NCBI GenBank assembly: GCA_003161435.1
Contig: PMOS01000005.1
Span: 1 to 64,000 of the forward strand
Length of the DNA: 64,000 bases
Origin: Vulcanimicrobiota bacterium
Lineage (GTDB): Bacteria > Vulcanimicrobiota > Vulcanimicrobiia > Vulcanimicrobiales > Vulcanimicrobiaceae
Direction: 5' to 3'
Positions 41,750-51,644 of this stretch are shown here, piece by piece (the first letter of the stretch is position 1; the number at the start of each line of letters is the position of its first letter). The notes below the pieces were generated by a model that worked only from the letters and a program-made list of their open reading frames with translations, made no database searches and had not been told where the DNA came from. Made by a program: the position numbers and the translations under genes.

Positions 41750-43060
41750 ATGAGGAGCGACCTGCTCGCGATGACCACCGAGGAACTGCGGCGCTTACGA
41801 GCGATCCATCGGCTCGCAGCCGGTACCACCACCCAGGCTCGGATAGCAGCCGAACTCGGGTTGAGCGCACGCCAGGTCAAGCGCCTCTGGCGAGCGTTTC
41901 GGAGGGACGGGGAGCGGGGTCTGGTTTCCGGCCATCGCGGTCACGCCTCGAACCGACGCCGGGATCCGGCGCAGCTCAAACGCGCGATCGACATCGTTCG
42001 AGAGCACTACGCGGACTTTGGACCGACTCTCGCGTCCGAGAAGCTACGCGAACGTCACGCGCTCGACATCAACCGCGAATCGCTACGCGCTGCAATGATT
42101 GCCGCCGGCCTGTGGAAACCCCATCCGAGGCGGCGAACGCTGCACCCGCCACGCGAACGGCGAGCGTGCTTCGGCGAGCTCGTGCAGATTGACGGCTCGC
42201 CTCACGCATGGTTCGAGCAACGCGGACCGCGTTGCACTCTTCTGGTGTTCATCGATGACGCTACCAGTCGGTTGGGAGCACTTCACTTCACACCCGCCGA
42301 GACGACTGCAGGCTACTTTCTGGCAGCGCGCCAGTACTTCGAACGCCACGGATTACCGCAAGCCTTCTATAGCGATCGGCTCAACGTTTTCCGTATCAAC
42401 CTCGAAACCGTCAACGGCGACATGACTCAATTCGGACAAGCCATGGACCGGCTTGGCGTCGAGCTGATATGCGCCAATTCACCACAAGCCAAAGGACGCG
42501 TAGAGCGGGCAAACCGTACGCTTCAAGATCGGCTCGTGAAAGAGCTTCGCCTGGCCAACATCTCCGACATTGACGCCGCAAACACGTTCGCGGTTACCTA
42601 TATCGAAGAACATAATGCGCGATTCGCCGTCGCAGCCCGCAAGAGCGAAGATGCTCACCGCCCAATCGTGAGCGACGACCTCAACCGTATCCTCGTTGGT
42701 CGTCGCACGCGAAAACTCACCAAAGAGATGCTCTTTCAAGACCGCAATATCGTGTACCGCGTCACCACAACGCAGCGGAGACTCGTCTTCCCTCACGCAC
42801 TGATCGAAGTACTCGAATCACCCAACGGCGAGATGCTCGTCGAACGGAACGGCGCCTCGCTTACGTTTGAACTCGTTCACCGCCGCGATACCGCCCGCAT
42901 CCACTCCGCAAAGACCTTGAACGAGCATCTCGACGGCCGGCGCACCCAGGCTAAAGACCAACCAAAGAAAGCCCATGCCCCAGACCGAAAGCACCCCTGG
43001 CGCCTCGAAAAAGAGGCCGACGTCCACCGTGCTCTGGCCCGCTCAAGGGGACACTTCTAA
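41750..43060 (+). CDS. IS1202/ISNCY-family DDE transposase
   Basis: The protein of about 436 residues has an N-terminal HTH (TTQARIAAELGLSARQVKRL), then an rve-type DDE core. The first Asp is in ELVQIDGSPHAWFEQRGPRC, the second in FYSDRLNVFRINL, and the Glu in SPQAKGRVERANRTLQ. The DGSxHxWFE and FIDDATSRLG motifs are typical of ISNCY/IS1202 transposases. No frameshift is visible, so it appears intact. ATG 41750 is used; GTG 41732 and ATG 41771 are alternatives. The stop lies within the right inverted repeat. Confidence 0.88.
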   Translation: MRSDLLAMTTEELRRLRAIHRLAAGTTTQARIAAELGLSARQVKRLWRAFRRDGERGLVSGHRGHASNRRRDPAQLKRAIDIVREHYADFGPTLASEKLRERHALDINRESLRAAMIAAGLWKPHPRRRTLHPPRERRACFGELVQIDGSPHAWFEQRGPRCTLLVFIDDATSRLGALHFTPAETTAGYFLAARQYFERHGLPQAFYSDRLNVFRINLETVNGDMTQFGQAMDRLGVELICANSPQAKGRVERANRTLQDRLVKELRLANISDIDAANTFAVTYIEEHNARFAVAARKSEDAHRPIVSDDLNRILVGRRTRKLTKEMLFQDRNIVYRVTTTQRRLVFPHALIEVLESPNGEMLVERNGASLTFELVHRRDTARIHSAKTLNEHLDGRRTQAKDQPKKAHAPDRKHPWRLEKEADVHRALARSRGHF

Positions 43061-43095
43061 ATTGCAGGACGGGGACAAATCTACGTTGCGCTTTC
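43047..43095. repeat. right terminal inverted repeat
   Basis: In reverse complement it reads GAAAGCGCAACGTAGATTTG, then TCCCC, then a second motif TTTAGAAGTGTCCCC. It pairs with the left end at 41676-41726. Confidence 0.75.
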
Positions 43096-43112
43096 ACACC
43101 ACATTCTGTCAT
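43096..43112. repeat. right 17-bp direct repeat (target duplication)
   Basis: This is an exact second copy of ACACCACATTCTGTCAT found at 41659-41675. Confidence 0.8.
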
Positions 43113-43144
43113 CCCGAGCTTGAATTCCGTCAGCCCGAGCACGA

Positions 43145-43942
43145 TCAATGGGCGGACCAGCCTCCATCGATCGGCACCGGGGCGCCCGTGATCGAGATGG
43201 CGAAATCGCTGCAGAGGAACGCGCACAGTGCGCCGACCTCGGACGGCTCGATGAACCGCTTCGTCGGCATCGCCTCGAGGAAGGCGCGCTCGAGCGCTTG
43301 TTCCTCGGTGATCCCGCCGCCGAACGACTCCGCGAGCTGCGGCGCCTGGCCGCGCACGAGGTCGGTCATCACCGCGCCCGGACAGATCGCGTTGACCGTG
43401 ATGCCGTGCTCGGCGCCTTCGAGCGCGCTCGCGCGCGTGAGTCCCACCACGCCGTGCTTGGAGGCGACGTAAGCGATCTTGTACGGCGATGCGATCAGTC
43501 CGTGGACGCTCGCGATGTTCACGATTCGGCCGCCGCCGCGCCGAACGAGATGCGGCCAGGCGGCTTTGGTCGCGTAGAAGACGCTGTCGAGGTCGATCGC
43601 GCGCACGTTGGCGTACTTGTCGTCGGGAAAGTCGGCGATCGGCGAGACGAACTGCACGCCGGCATTGTTCACCAGGATGTCGAGGCCCCCGAAGTCCTTC
43701 GCTGCGGCGTCGACCGTCGCTCGAATCGCGGCGGGGTCGCGCACGTCGCACGCGTACGCGCGCGCCGTGACGCCATGCTGTGCCGTCAGGTCGCTCGCGG
43801 TTTCGGTGGCTCCGGCGTGATCCAAATCGACCACGGCAACGTGCGCGCCTGCTTGCGCGAGAGCCTCGGCGCACGCGCGACCGATCCCTCGGGCGCCCCC
43901 GGTCACCACGCTCACGCGGTCACGCAATTCGATTCGTAGCAA
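43145..43942 (-). CDS. bdhA: 3-hydroxybutyrate dehydrogenase (SDR family)
   Basis: The 265-residue short-chain dehydrogenase has VVTGGARGIGRACAEAL (Rossmann Gly motif), VVDLDHAG, NNAGVQFVSPI, IVNIASVHGLIASPYKIAYV with the Ser and YxxxK (YVASK) catalytic residues, and a C-terminal IDGGWSAH. The segment SVHGLIASPYKIAY is characteristic of NAD-dependent D-3-hydroxybutyrate dehydrogenases, which oxidise the monomer of PHB to acetoacetate. It starts at TTG 43942 with GAGGAGGG about ten bases upstream. It is functionally linked to phaC at 2383. Confidence 0.88.
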   Translation of the reverse strand: MLRIELRDRVSVVTGGARGIGRACAEALAQAGAHVAVVDLDHAGATETASDLTAQHGVTARAYACDVRDPAAIRATVDAAAKDFGGLDILVNNAGVQFVSPIADFPDDKYANVRAIDLDSVFYATKAAWPHLVRRGGGRIVNIASVHGLIASPYKIAYVASKHGVVGLTRASALEGAEHGITVNAICPGAVMTDLVRGQAPQLAESFGGGITEEQALERAFLEAMPTKRFIEPSEVGALCAFLCSDFAISITGAPVPIDGGWSAH

Positions 43943-43976
43943 GGTCGTCGTCCCTCCTCACGAAGGAGATTGCCTC

Positions 43977-44885
43977 GTGGGTACTTTGATCCTGTCCAAC
44001 GTCGCTCGCTCGTTCGGCGACGTCGTAGCAGTGCGCGATGTTTCGTTCACCGTTCCGGCCGGCACCACGTTCGGGCTGCTCGGCCCCAACGGCGCCGGCA
44101 AGACGACGACGATGCGCATGATCCTCGGCATCCTCGTCCCCGACGGCGGGACGGTGACGTGGGACGGTGCGCCGGTCGACTACGAGATTCGCCGGCGCTT
44201 CGGATACTTGCCCGAAGAACGCGGACTGTACGGCAAGCTCAGGGTGCGCGAGCAGATCGCCTACTTCGGGCGATTGCACGGAATAATTCCGCCGGACGAT
44301 GCAAAGCGCGCCGCCGCTTGGATCGAGCGACTCGGTTTGGGTGCCTACGCCGATCGCCCGTGCGCCGAGCTCTCGAAGGGGAATCAGCAGAAGGTGCAGA
44401 TCGCGTGCGCGGCGCTGCACGGCCCCGAGTTGCTCGTGCTCGACGAGCCTTTCTCGGGGCTCGATCCGGTCAACGCGGAGACGCTGCTCGAGCTCCTGCG
44501 CGGCCTGCAGCGAGGCGGCGCGACGCTAATCCTCTCGTCACACCAGATGTGGCAGCTCGAGGATCTGTGCGAGTCGTTCGGCGTCATCGCCGGCGGGACG
44601 GTGCGCGCCGGCGGAACGCTGCCGGAGCTGCGCGCGTCGTGGCCGACGCGCATCGTCGAGGTCGAACCGGTCAGCGATGCGTTGCGCGACGTGCTCGACG
44701 CGACGCCGGGTGCGAAGCGCTTGCCGCAGGGCGATCGGCCGACGCTCGCCTACGAGGTGCCGTCGGACGCCGATACCGCGGGGCTGCTGCGGCGCCTCGT
44801 CGCAGCCGGCGACGTGACGCGGTTCGAGCGCGTCGAGCCGAGCCTGCGCGACATCTACTTGCGGGCAATCGGGGCGGCCGCGTGA
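43977..44885 (+). CDS. NatA-like ABC transporter ATPase
   Basis: The 302-residue ATPase has Walker A GLLGPNGAGKTTTMRMIL (about 34-51), signature ELSKGNQQKVQIA (about 134-146), Walker B ELLVLDEPFSGLDP, and the switch His in LILSSHQMWQLE. A C-terminal extension (about 220-302) matches the accessory domain of NatA-type exporters. GTG 43977 has AAGGAG eight bases upstream. It is coupled to the permease by a GTGA overlap. Confidence 0.92.
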   Translation: MGTLILSNVARSFGDVVAVRDVSFTVPAGTTFGLLGPNGAGKTTTMRMILGILVPDGGTVTWDGAPVDYEIRRRFGYLPEERGLYGKLRVREQIAYFGRLHGIIPPDDAKRAAAWIERLGLGAYADRPCAELSKGNQQKVQIACAALHGPELLVLDEPFSGLDPVNAETLLELLRGLQRGGATLILSSHQMWQLEDLCESFGVIAGGTVRAGGTLPELRASWPTRIVEVEPVSDALRDVLDATPGAKRLPQGDRPTLAYEVPSDADTAGLLRRLVAAGDVTRFERVEPSLRDIYLRAIGAAA

Positions 44886-46108
44886 ACGCGACCGCGGTCG
44901 TGTTCCACGCCGAGTTCAAGCGCCGCGTCACGTCGCGCCCCTACCTGGTGGCGACGGTGATCGGCGCGCTCAGCGTGATCCTGCTCGCGCTCCTGCCGAA
45001 GCTGTTCGGCTCAGCGCTGGGCCCCGACGCAAACCACATCATCCTCGTCGGCGACCCACGCTTGACGTCGGTCGCCGCGAAGTTGCTCGCCAAGGACTTT
45101 ACCGTCGCTGCGAGGCGCACGGCGTTGGTCGGAACGCCCGACAGTGCCTATCTCGAGGCACACGGCAGGGTCGCCGCGGTGGCGGTCCTGGGCCGTGACG
45201 GTGAACGGTTGCGCGTCCTGATCTACGCCCGCGATCCGTCGGCGTTCGGCGGCGCGTTCGGCCGAGACCTCGCACCGCTGCAGATCGCATTCTCGACCGG
45301 AATGTCGGTCGCCGACATTCAACGGCATGCCGTCGTCGCGGTCGAGGTGCGCGGCGTCGGTGGGCGCTTCAGCAACGCATCGGCGGCGAACACGGCCAAA
45401 GGGATCGCCTACCTGTTCATCATCTTGCTGTACGTCGCGATCTTGCTGAACGCTCAGGCGATCATGGCGTCGGTCGCGGAAGAGAAGACCAGCCGCATCG
45501 CCGAGCTGCTGGTCGCCACGATCGACCCGGCCCAACTGCTCACCGCCAAGGTGCTCGCTTCCGCGGCGACCGGCGTCATCCAACTGGCCGTCTGGATCGC
45601 CGCCGGTGGCGCCGCCGGCGGCGCAATCGTGGGCATCTTCGGCGAAAGCTCGAGCAGCGGCGTCCCGCTCGACCTCGGTCCGATCGCGCTGCCGCCGGGC
45701 GAGATCCTCACGCTGGTCGCGTTCTTCCTCGTCGGCTTCGTGCAGTACGCGGTGCTCTACGCGGCGGCCGCATCGCTGATCAACCGCACCGAAGATCTCG
45801 GTGCGGTCGCTGGACCGCTGGTAGCCCCCGTCGTGCTCGGCTTCGCGCTCGCGCAGTTCGGTGTGCTTGCGCCGAACTCGGCGGCGGTCGCGATCTTCTC
45901 GCAGATCCCGTTGTTGGCGCCGTTCGTGATGTTCGCGCGGATCGCGGTCGCGAGTGTCCCGGCCTGGCAGATCGTCCTTTCGCTCGTCGTCAACCTCACC
46001 GTAGCGGTCGCGCTCGCGTGGCTGTCGGGAAAGATCTACCGCGTCGGACTACTGCTGTACGGCCGCCCACCGTCCTTCGCCCAAGTCATGAAGATCCTCC
46101 GCACCTGA
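44882..46108 (+). CDS. NatB-like ABC transporter permease
   Basis: The 408-residue protein has one N-terminal helix (about 22-40), a large extracytoplasmic domain (about 45-165) and a C-terminal bundle of about five helices with IMASVAEEKTSRIAELLVAT, the conserved NatB/ABC-2 motif. With the ATPase upstream it forms an exporter of the Na+ or drug efflux type. The substrate cannot be read from the sequence. It starts at GTG 44882. Confidence 0.9.
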   Translation: MNATAVVFHAEFKRRVTSRPYLVATVIGALSVILLALLPKLFGSALGPDANHIILVGDPRLTSVAAKLLAKDFTVAARRTALVGTPDSAYLEAHGRVAAVAVLGRDGERLRVLIYARDPSAFGGAFGRDLAPLQIAFSTGMSVADIQRHAVVAVEVRGVGGRFSNASAANTAKGIAYLFIILLYVAILLNAQAIMASVAEEKTSRIAELLVATIDPAQLLTAKVLASAATGVIQLAVWIAAGGAAGGAIVGIFGESSSSGVPLDLGPIALPPGEILTLVAFFLVGFVQYAVLYAAAASLINRTEDLGAVAGPLVAPVVLGFALAQFGVLAPNSAAVAIFSQIPLLAPFVMFARIAVASVPAWQIVLSLVVNLTVAVALAWLSGKIYRVGLLLYGRPPSFAQVMKILRT

Positions 46109-46110
46109 GT

Positions 46111-46135
46111 GTGTTCGCGCAAAGTGCGCGAACAC
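46111..46135. terminator. 10-bp perfect hairpin after the ABC exporter operon
   Basis: GTGTTCGCGC-AAAGT-GCGCGAACAC lies just after the permease stop and between convergent genes. There is no U-run; the long stem may still act as a bidirectional terminator. Confidence 0.55.
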
Positions 46136-46141
46136 TCGCGT

Positions 46142-46158
46142 TCGGCCCTTCGGGCCGA
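46142..46158. terminator. second hairpin between convergent genes
   Basis: TCGGCCC-TTC-GGGCCGA lies six bases beyond the first hairpin. It probably helps block read-through into the diguanylate cyclase gene. Confidence 0.45.
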
Positions 46159-46180
46159 TCCGCCGACAAACACCCAACGC

Positions 46181-48100
46181 TCAAGTGGCGGCGGTGGCGT
46201 GGCCGACGGCGGTGCGGTCGCGGCCTTCGCCCTTGGCTTCGTACAGCGCCCGATCGGCCTGATCGACCAGCGAAGCGGGGAGCTTGCCGAGCTCGGGTAT
46301 CATCGCCGCAACGCCGACGCTGACGGTGACGACGCGGTGCTCGCTGCGCTGGTGCAGGATCCCCTCGCCGCGCACCGCGACGCGTGCCGACTCGGCGACG
46401 GCGAGGGCGTCGGCGAGCGTGCAGCCGGGGAGCAAGATCACGAACTCCTCGCCTCCGAAGCGCGCGACCATGTCGTAGGTGCGCCGGACGACGCGCGCGA
46501 TCGCCGAGGCGACTCGCGCCAGAACTTCGTCGCCCAGCAGGTGTCCATGCGAGTCGTTGTACGCCTTGAAACGGTCGATGTCGATCAGCACGACGGCGAG
46601 GCTCGTATGGCTGCGCGCCGCACGCCACCACTCGCTCTCGAGCTGCTGCTCGAACGCGCGCCGGTTCCACAGACCGCTCAAACTATCGCGCAGCGCGACC
46701 GCCTCGAGCTCGTCGCGTTCACCTTGTAGCTCTTCGGCGCGGATCGTCGTCCCGCGGATGTGCTGCGAGAGCGCCACCGACAGGAACAGCGCCTCCCACG
46801 CCGCGCTCAGGGCGGCGGCGATCGTCGCCCACGAGCTGTCGGGGATGAGCCCGTTTCGCGCCGACGTATCGAGCACGATCCCCACGATGCCGCCGGCGAA
46901 CGCGATGCAGTAGTAGCGCGCGAGCGGCGTCCCGACCCGTCGCCACAGCGCGACGCCGGACGCCAACATCACGACCAGGAACGCGCCGCTCGCGATCGGA
47001 TCGAGCCAGGGCAGCAGGTGGACAGCGTCGAGCAGGTTCGGACACACCACGTAGACCGTGGCGGAGAGCACTACCGCCGCGTAGGTCACGCGGACGAGCT
47101 TCCACAGCTTGGGATCGGCCGACGGCAGGTGAAGCAGCGAGCGGCTGAAGCCGACGACGAGCGCCAGGTACGCGAGGTACGTCAGATAGATCAGCGGATC
47201 GTAGGGCAACAGCCCGTGGATCGGCGTGATGCGCGACATGGCACCGGACACGACCAGCTCGTACGCAGCGAACGCGATCATCGCGGCGGCGTACCAGGCG
47301 AAGGTCCGATCTCGAACGCTCAGCGCGAGGATCAGGTTGAGGAAGCCCAGCGCGAGCATGATCCCGATGGTGAAGACGAACGCCAGCAGCCGGCCGATCT
47401 CGGCCGGGCGGTTGTAGGCCAGGACCCACGACTCCGGGCGCACCGCAAACTGACCGAAGCGATCGATGCGCGTCACGACGCGGACGTAGATGCTGCCGCC
47501 GCGCAGCGCGCCCTGCGGAAGCCGCACGACGAGACCCGACGACGCGACCGGCTCGATCGCAAACGGCAGCGGCCCCTCGAACCGAGCGTGCTGAATCTGC
47601 CCGCTCGGCGTGACGTAGAACAGATCGGCGCGGCTCACGTGCGCGGAAAGCTCGACGTACCACGGCTCGTTCTCGACTGCGCGCGGCGTGAGCCGAAACC
47701 AGATCGTCGACGGATCGAACAACCCGAGCCCGCCGGCCGGCGCCAAGGTCGACGCGGGTTGAAATTGATCGCCGCGCCGCCGGGCGTCATCGAGCGTCCA
47801 GCTGCCGCCGGGATCGCGCAGGTATTCGGTCTGCGGCCAGACGTCTCCGAAGCCCACGACGTTGCCGGCCGGAAAGGCCGCTGACGCGGAACCAGTCGAC
47901 ATTACGAGCAACAAGACGAACAGCAAAGCGATGCGTAACACGGGTCGTAGTTGATGTACCCAGGCGGCGTTATTGTGTGCGAAACTGCGACCGGCCGCAC
48001 GTAAAGTCTGCGACAACCGCGGGACCTTCGAATCTTGTTCTGAGCCGTCGCCGCGAGTACGGTGAGACGCGATGGGCAGCGATCTCATTTTCAAGATCAT
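46181..48100 (-). CDS. 7TMR-type membrane diguanylate cyclase
   Basis: The product has an N-terminal export/anchor helix (LRIALLFVLLLVMSTGSAS), a periplasmic 7TMR-DISMED2-like domain (PSTIWFRLTPRAVENEPWYV), seven membrane helices (about 235-430) and a GGDEF domain. The GGDEF part has LRDSLSGLWNRRAFEQQL, VVLIDIDRFKAYNDSHGH, the active-site FGGEEF and an inhibitory RxxD (RTYD) upstream of it. It makes c-di-GMP in response to a periplasmic or membrane signal. The start is uncertain: 48100 is the longest, but TTG 48016 with GAAGG eight bases upstream is attractive and would avoid the small ORF at 48072. Confidence 0.88.
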   Translation of the reverse strand: MILKMRSLPIASHRTRGDGSEQDSKVPRLSQTLRAAGRSFAHNNAAWVHQLRPVLRIALLFVLLLVMSTGSASAAFPAGNVVGFGDVWPQTEYLRDPGGSWTLDDARRRGDQFQPASTLAPAGGLGLFDPSTIWFRLTPRAVENEPWYVELSAHVSRADLFYVTPSGQIQHARFEGPLPFAIEPVASSGLVVRLPQGALRGGSIYVRVVTRIDRFGQFAVRPESWVLAYNRPAEIGRLLAFVFTIGIMLALGFLNLILALSVRDRTFAWYAAAMIAFAAYELVVSGAMSRITPIHGLLPYDPLIYLTYLAYLALVVGFSRSLLHLPSADPKLWKLVRVTYAAVVLSATVYVVCPNLLDAVHLLPWLDPIASGAFLVVMLASGVALWRRVGTPLARYYCIAFAGGIVGIVLDTSARNGLIPDSSWATIAAALSAAWEALFLSVALSQHIRGTTIRAEELQGERDELEAVALRDSLSGLWNRRAFEQQLESEWWRAARSHTSLAVVLIDIDRFKAYNDSHGHLLGDEVLARVASAIARVVRRTYDMVARFGGEEFVILLPGCTLADALAVAESARVAVRGEGILHQRSEHRVVTVSVGVAAMIPELGKLPASLVDQADRALYEAKGEGRDRTAVGHATAAT

Positions 48101-48182
48101 CGAGCTAGGCTGCTGGATGCTGCTGGCGCAAATTGCGATCGGCTGCGTCGCGCTGGCGCTCTACACACACCCCGTACTGTAG
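48072..48182 (+). CDS. possible 36-aa membrane peptide
   Basis: ATG 48072 (SD-like GGTGAG) opens a 36-residue ORF, MGSDLIFKIIELGCWMLLAQ and onward to YTHPVL, with a single hydrophobic helix. It is divergent from the cyclase and followed by a strong hairpin at 48209. Too short for certainty. Confidence 0.35.
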   Translation: MGSDLIFKIIELGCWMLLAQIAIGCVALALYTHPVL

Positions 48183-48208
48183 ACCGGCGCCGCTCGGCAG
48201 AGACCAGG

Positions 48209-48250
48209 ATCCTCGCGGCGCCGTGCGCCCGGTCGGGGCGCCGCGAGGAT
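48209..48250. terminator. 14-bp perfect hairpin, terminator of the minus-strand pilus operon
   Basis: ATCCTCGCGGCGCC and GGCGCCGCGAGGAT are perfect inverted arms around a 14-base loop. The hairpin starts 11 bases after the stop of the TadE-like gene. No U-run; the stem is unusually strong. Confidence 0.55.
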
Positions 48251-48260
48251 GCTGTTGCGA

Positions 48261-49450
<1,190 letters not shown>

Positions 49451-49454
<4 letters not shown>

Positions 49455-50476
49455 GAAGAGCATCCCAACGCGGTGTCGGGCTCCGGACCGCTTTGCGGCC
49501 GGATCGGCACGGCGTTCCACCAGCCCAGGTAGGCGGTGAACTCGTTGTTGTAGATGCCGAACGTGTAGCCGTTCGAGATCGTGTTCGCGACCGAACCGTT
49601 ACCGGCGAAGTCCACCGCGTACCAGTCTTTGCCCGAACCGTCGCCGGCGTCTTCGGTGCTGCCGGACGGAAGCTCCAGCGGTTGGTAGTAGGCCTGCGTC
49701 CACGGATTGGTGAGCGAGCCCGGTTGAAACCAGTCCTGCTCCATCATGACGGCCGTGGCAGCGGCGCGCGCGATGACCCGATGCGGCGCGGGATGAAAGT
49801 TGAACAGCGAAGGGACCGGTGACGGCACGTCGGCGCAGACCGCGACTTCGACCTCGACGGGGTCCAGCGACCCGTTGAGGGTGCCCGACGGCGTCATGTG
49901 CCCGCCGAGCGACGGCTTGATGAACGCGCGCGCATCCATTTGCACGCCGTACACGGGCGTGCGGCCGCCATAGGCGACCAACGCGTAGCCAAAGGCGCAG
50001 TCGCCGCCGCCTTGCTGGCCGCACTGCGTCTTGAGATCGGCCAGCAGGGCGTATGCATCGCTGCTCATGGTCGTCGCGTCCATGTTCGCGGTCACGCGAT
50101 CCAGCATGATGACCTCGTTGTTGTAGCGAGCGACCGCCTTGAGATACTGCGCCTCCAACGACACGTAGCGGGCCAGGCAGGAGTTGTCCGCCGTGCAACC
50201 GCCGTCACCGTAGGCGGTGAGCTCGAGCGCGTAGAGGATCTCCCGGATGCGGTACTCTTCGACGGCGGTGGCGTAGAGGACCATCGACATCTCGTTGAAC
50301 TGCTGCGTCTGCAAGGCGACGATCGACTGGGCCGCGGCGTCGGCGGCGTTCTGCGCGCGGACCTGCCAGCGCACCATGTCGGAGTAGCGCACGACGGCCA
50401 TCGTCACGATGAGCATCGCGACGATGCCCATCGCCCAGACCGGAAGAACCTGGCCGCGCTGGTAATGTCGGTTCAC
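49451..50476 (-). CDS. TadG-like pilus assembly protein
   Basis: The 341-residue protein starts at GTG 50476 (GTGA overlap with the previous stop). [20 protein letters not shown] is the single N-terminal helix, and [20 protein letters not shown] is the hallmark 'NAADAAA' segment of TadG/putative Flp-related proteins. The rest is a large periplasmic region with paired Cys residues ([18 protein letters not shown]). It is part of the five-gene minus-strand pilus operon. Confidence 0.8.
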
Positions 50477-51453
50477 GGTGCACCCGCTCCCGGGTTGAGC
50501 GGATATGTTCCCGGCACGTAGCCGGGCGCCGGGAAACCGCCCTGCTGTGCCGAGTCCCATGAATAGACTTTGGAGATGGTCTGCGCCGGGTCGGTGTGGT
50601 TGAGGTACTTCTGAGCGTTCTGGCGGTTCGCCGTCGTCGCGATGTTCGGTGCCCAGGTCGCCAAATCGGCGGAGATCTCGGCATAGACGTTCTGGTGGTA
50701 GAGCGTCTCCCAAAACACGGCCTGGTTCTCCGGCGCGATCCCGTTCGGGCTGCGGCCCCAGTTCTGGACGTCGAGATACTCGGCCATCCCCAGCGCGAGA
50801 AACTCGACGGCCGTCGGGCAACCGTTCCACGCGTTGGCCAAGTTCGGGTCGGGCGCGACGGGGCAGAACTGCATGTAGTTGAACCCGCCGAAGTACGGCG
50901 GCGTGTTCTCGCCTTGCGAAAAGTAGTCGGCAGCAGCCGCGAACGACGCCTGGGTGCCGAAGTCGTTGCCGCCGATGTTTCCGTGCACACCGGTTTCCTG
51001 GAACGAAGGCTCGACGCCGATGCCGGTGACCGTCATGACGCTGCCGCCGAAGATGCTCACCGGATCGATGTTGGTGCGGGTCACCGTCGAGATCGTCTGC
51101 AAGGGCTGGATCAACGAGGCTCCGCCGTGACGGTTGCCCGTCTGGCTGAAGCCGTAATTCGGCAGCGTCACGGCCGGCGGCGCGTACGTCTGGGGCGTGA
51201 TCGTCGTGTCGCCCGTCGCGTTGCGCGGGAACACGGTCTGGGTGGCGGCGTTCGGATCGAGCTGCGTAGCGACGCCGGGATACGTCTGCTTGAGGCCGGT
51301 TTCGTGGGCGTTGAAATATGCTGCGCCGTCGGCGGAGACTTGTTGGTAACCGACCACGGCGATGCGGATCGCGCCGATCACGACCATGAGCAGCAGGGTC
51401 AGCACGAGCGCCGTCTCGGGCAGTGCGGCCCCGCGCTGGTGGTGCCGGATCAT
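50473..51453 (-). CDS. TadE/F-like pseudopilin
   Basis: The 326-residue protein begins MIRHHQRGAALPETALVLTL, a TadE-like RGxALxE prepilin segment with one transmembrane helix, followed by a long extracytoplasmic domain without clear motifs. Its ATG overlaps the Flp pilin stop by ATGA. It probably assists pilus biogenesis in the same manner as the neighbouring TadE/G-like proteins. Confidence 0.78.
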   Translation of the reverse strand: MIRHHQRGAALPETALVLTLLLMVVIGAIRIAVVGYQQVSADGAAYFNAHETGLKQTYPGVATQLDPNAATQTVFPRNATGDTTITPQTYAPPAVTLPNYGFSQTGNRHGGASLIQPLQTISTVTRTNIDPVSIFGGSVMTVTGIGVEPSFQETGVHGNIGGNDFGTQASFAAAADYFSQGENTPPYFGGFNYMQFCPVAPDPNLANAWNGCPTAVEFLALGMAEYLDVQNWGRSPNGIAPENQAVFWETLYHQNVYAEISADLATWAPNIATTANRQNAQKYLNHTDPAQTISKVYSWDSAQQGGFPAPGYVPGTYPLNPGAGAP

Positions 51454-51644
51454 GGCGGTGTCTCCCCGGACGTCGTCATCAATTGGCCGTCGTAGCTCAG
51501 ACCCTGCGTCGTGGCGTCACCGAATGCAGCCAGCGCGAGCACGGCCACGACGGAGAACGCGGCCAGGACCAAGGCGTACTCTACCAGGGTAGCGCCGTCG
51601 TCGTTGACCAACATCTCGCGCAGCAAGGCCGTCGCGCCCATCAA
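51450..51644 (-). CDS. flp: Flp-family type IVb pilin
   Basis: The 64-residue prepilin has the Flp signature NDDGATLVEYALVLAAFSVV, with cleavage expected after the Gly of DDG and Glu+5 retained, followed by a hydrophobic helix. Its start overlaps the cpaC stop (ATGA). It is one of three Flp paralogues in the window and the only one on the minus-strand operon. Confidence 0.85.
   Translation of the reverse strand: MMGATALLREMLVNDDGATLVEYALVLAAFSVVAVLALAAFGDATTQGLSYDGQLMTTSGETPP

Larger units (their letters stand above)
41676..43095 (+). mobile_element. IS1202/ISNCY-like insertion sequence, about 1.42 kb
   Basis: The element has a single DDE transposase gene, imperfect terminal inverted repeats (41676-41726 and 43047-43095) and 17-bp direct repeats outside them. 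Each end holds two copies of a TAGAxxTGTCCCC-type motif about 22-27 bases apart, likely transposase sites. Its base composition is visibly less GC-rich than neighbouring genes, consistent with recent arrival. Long target duplications are, as I recall, a feature of the IS1202 family. Confidence 0.85.
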
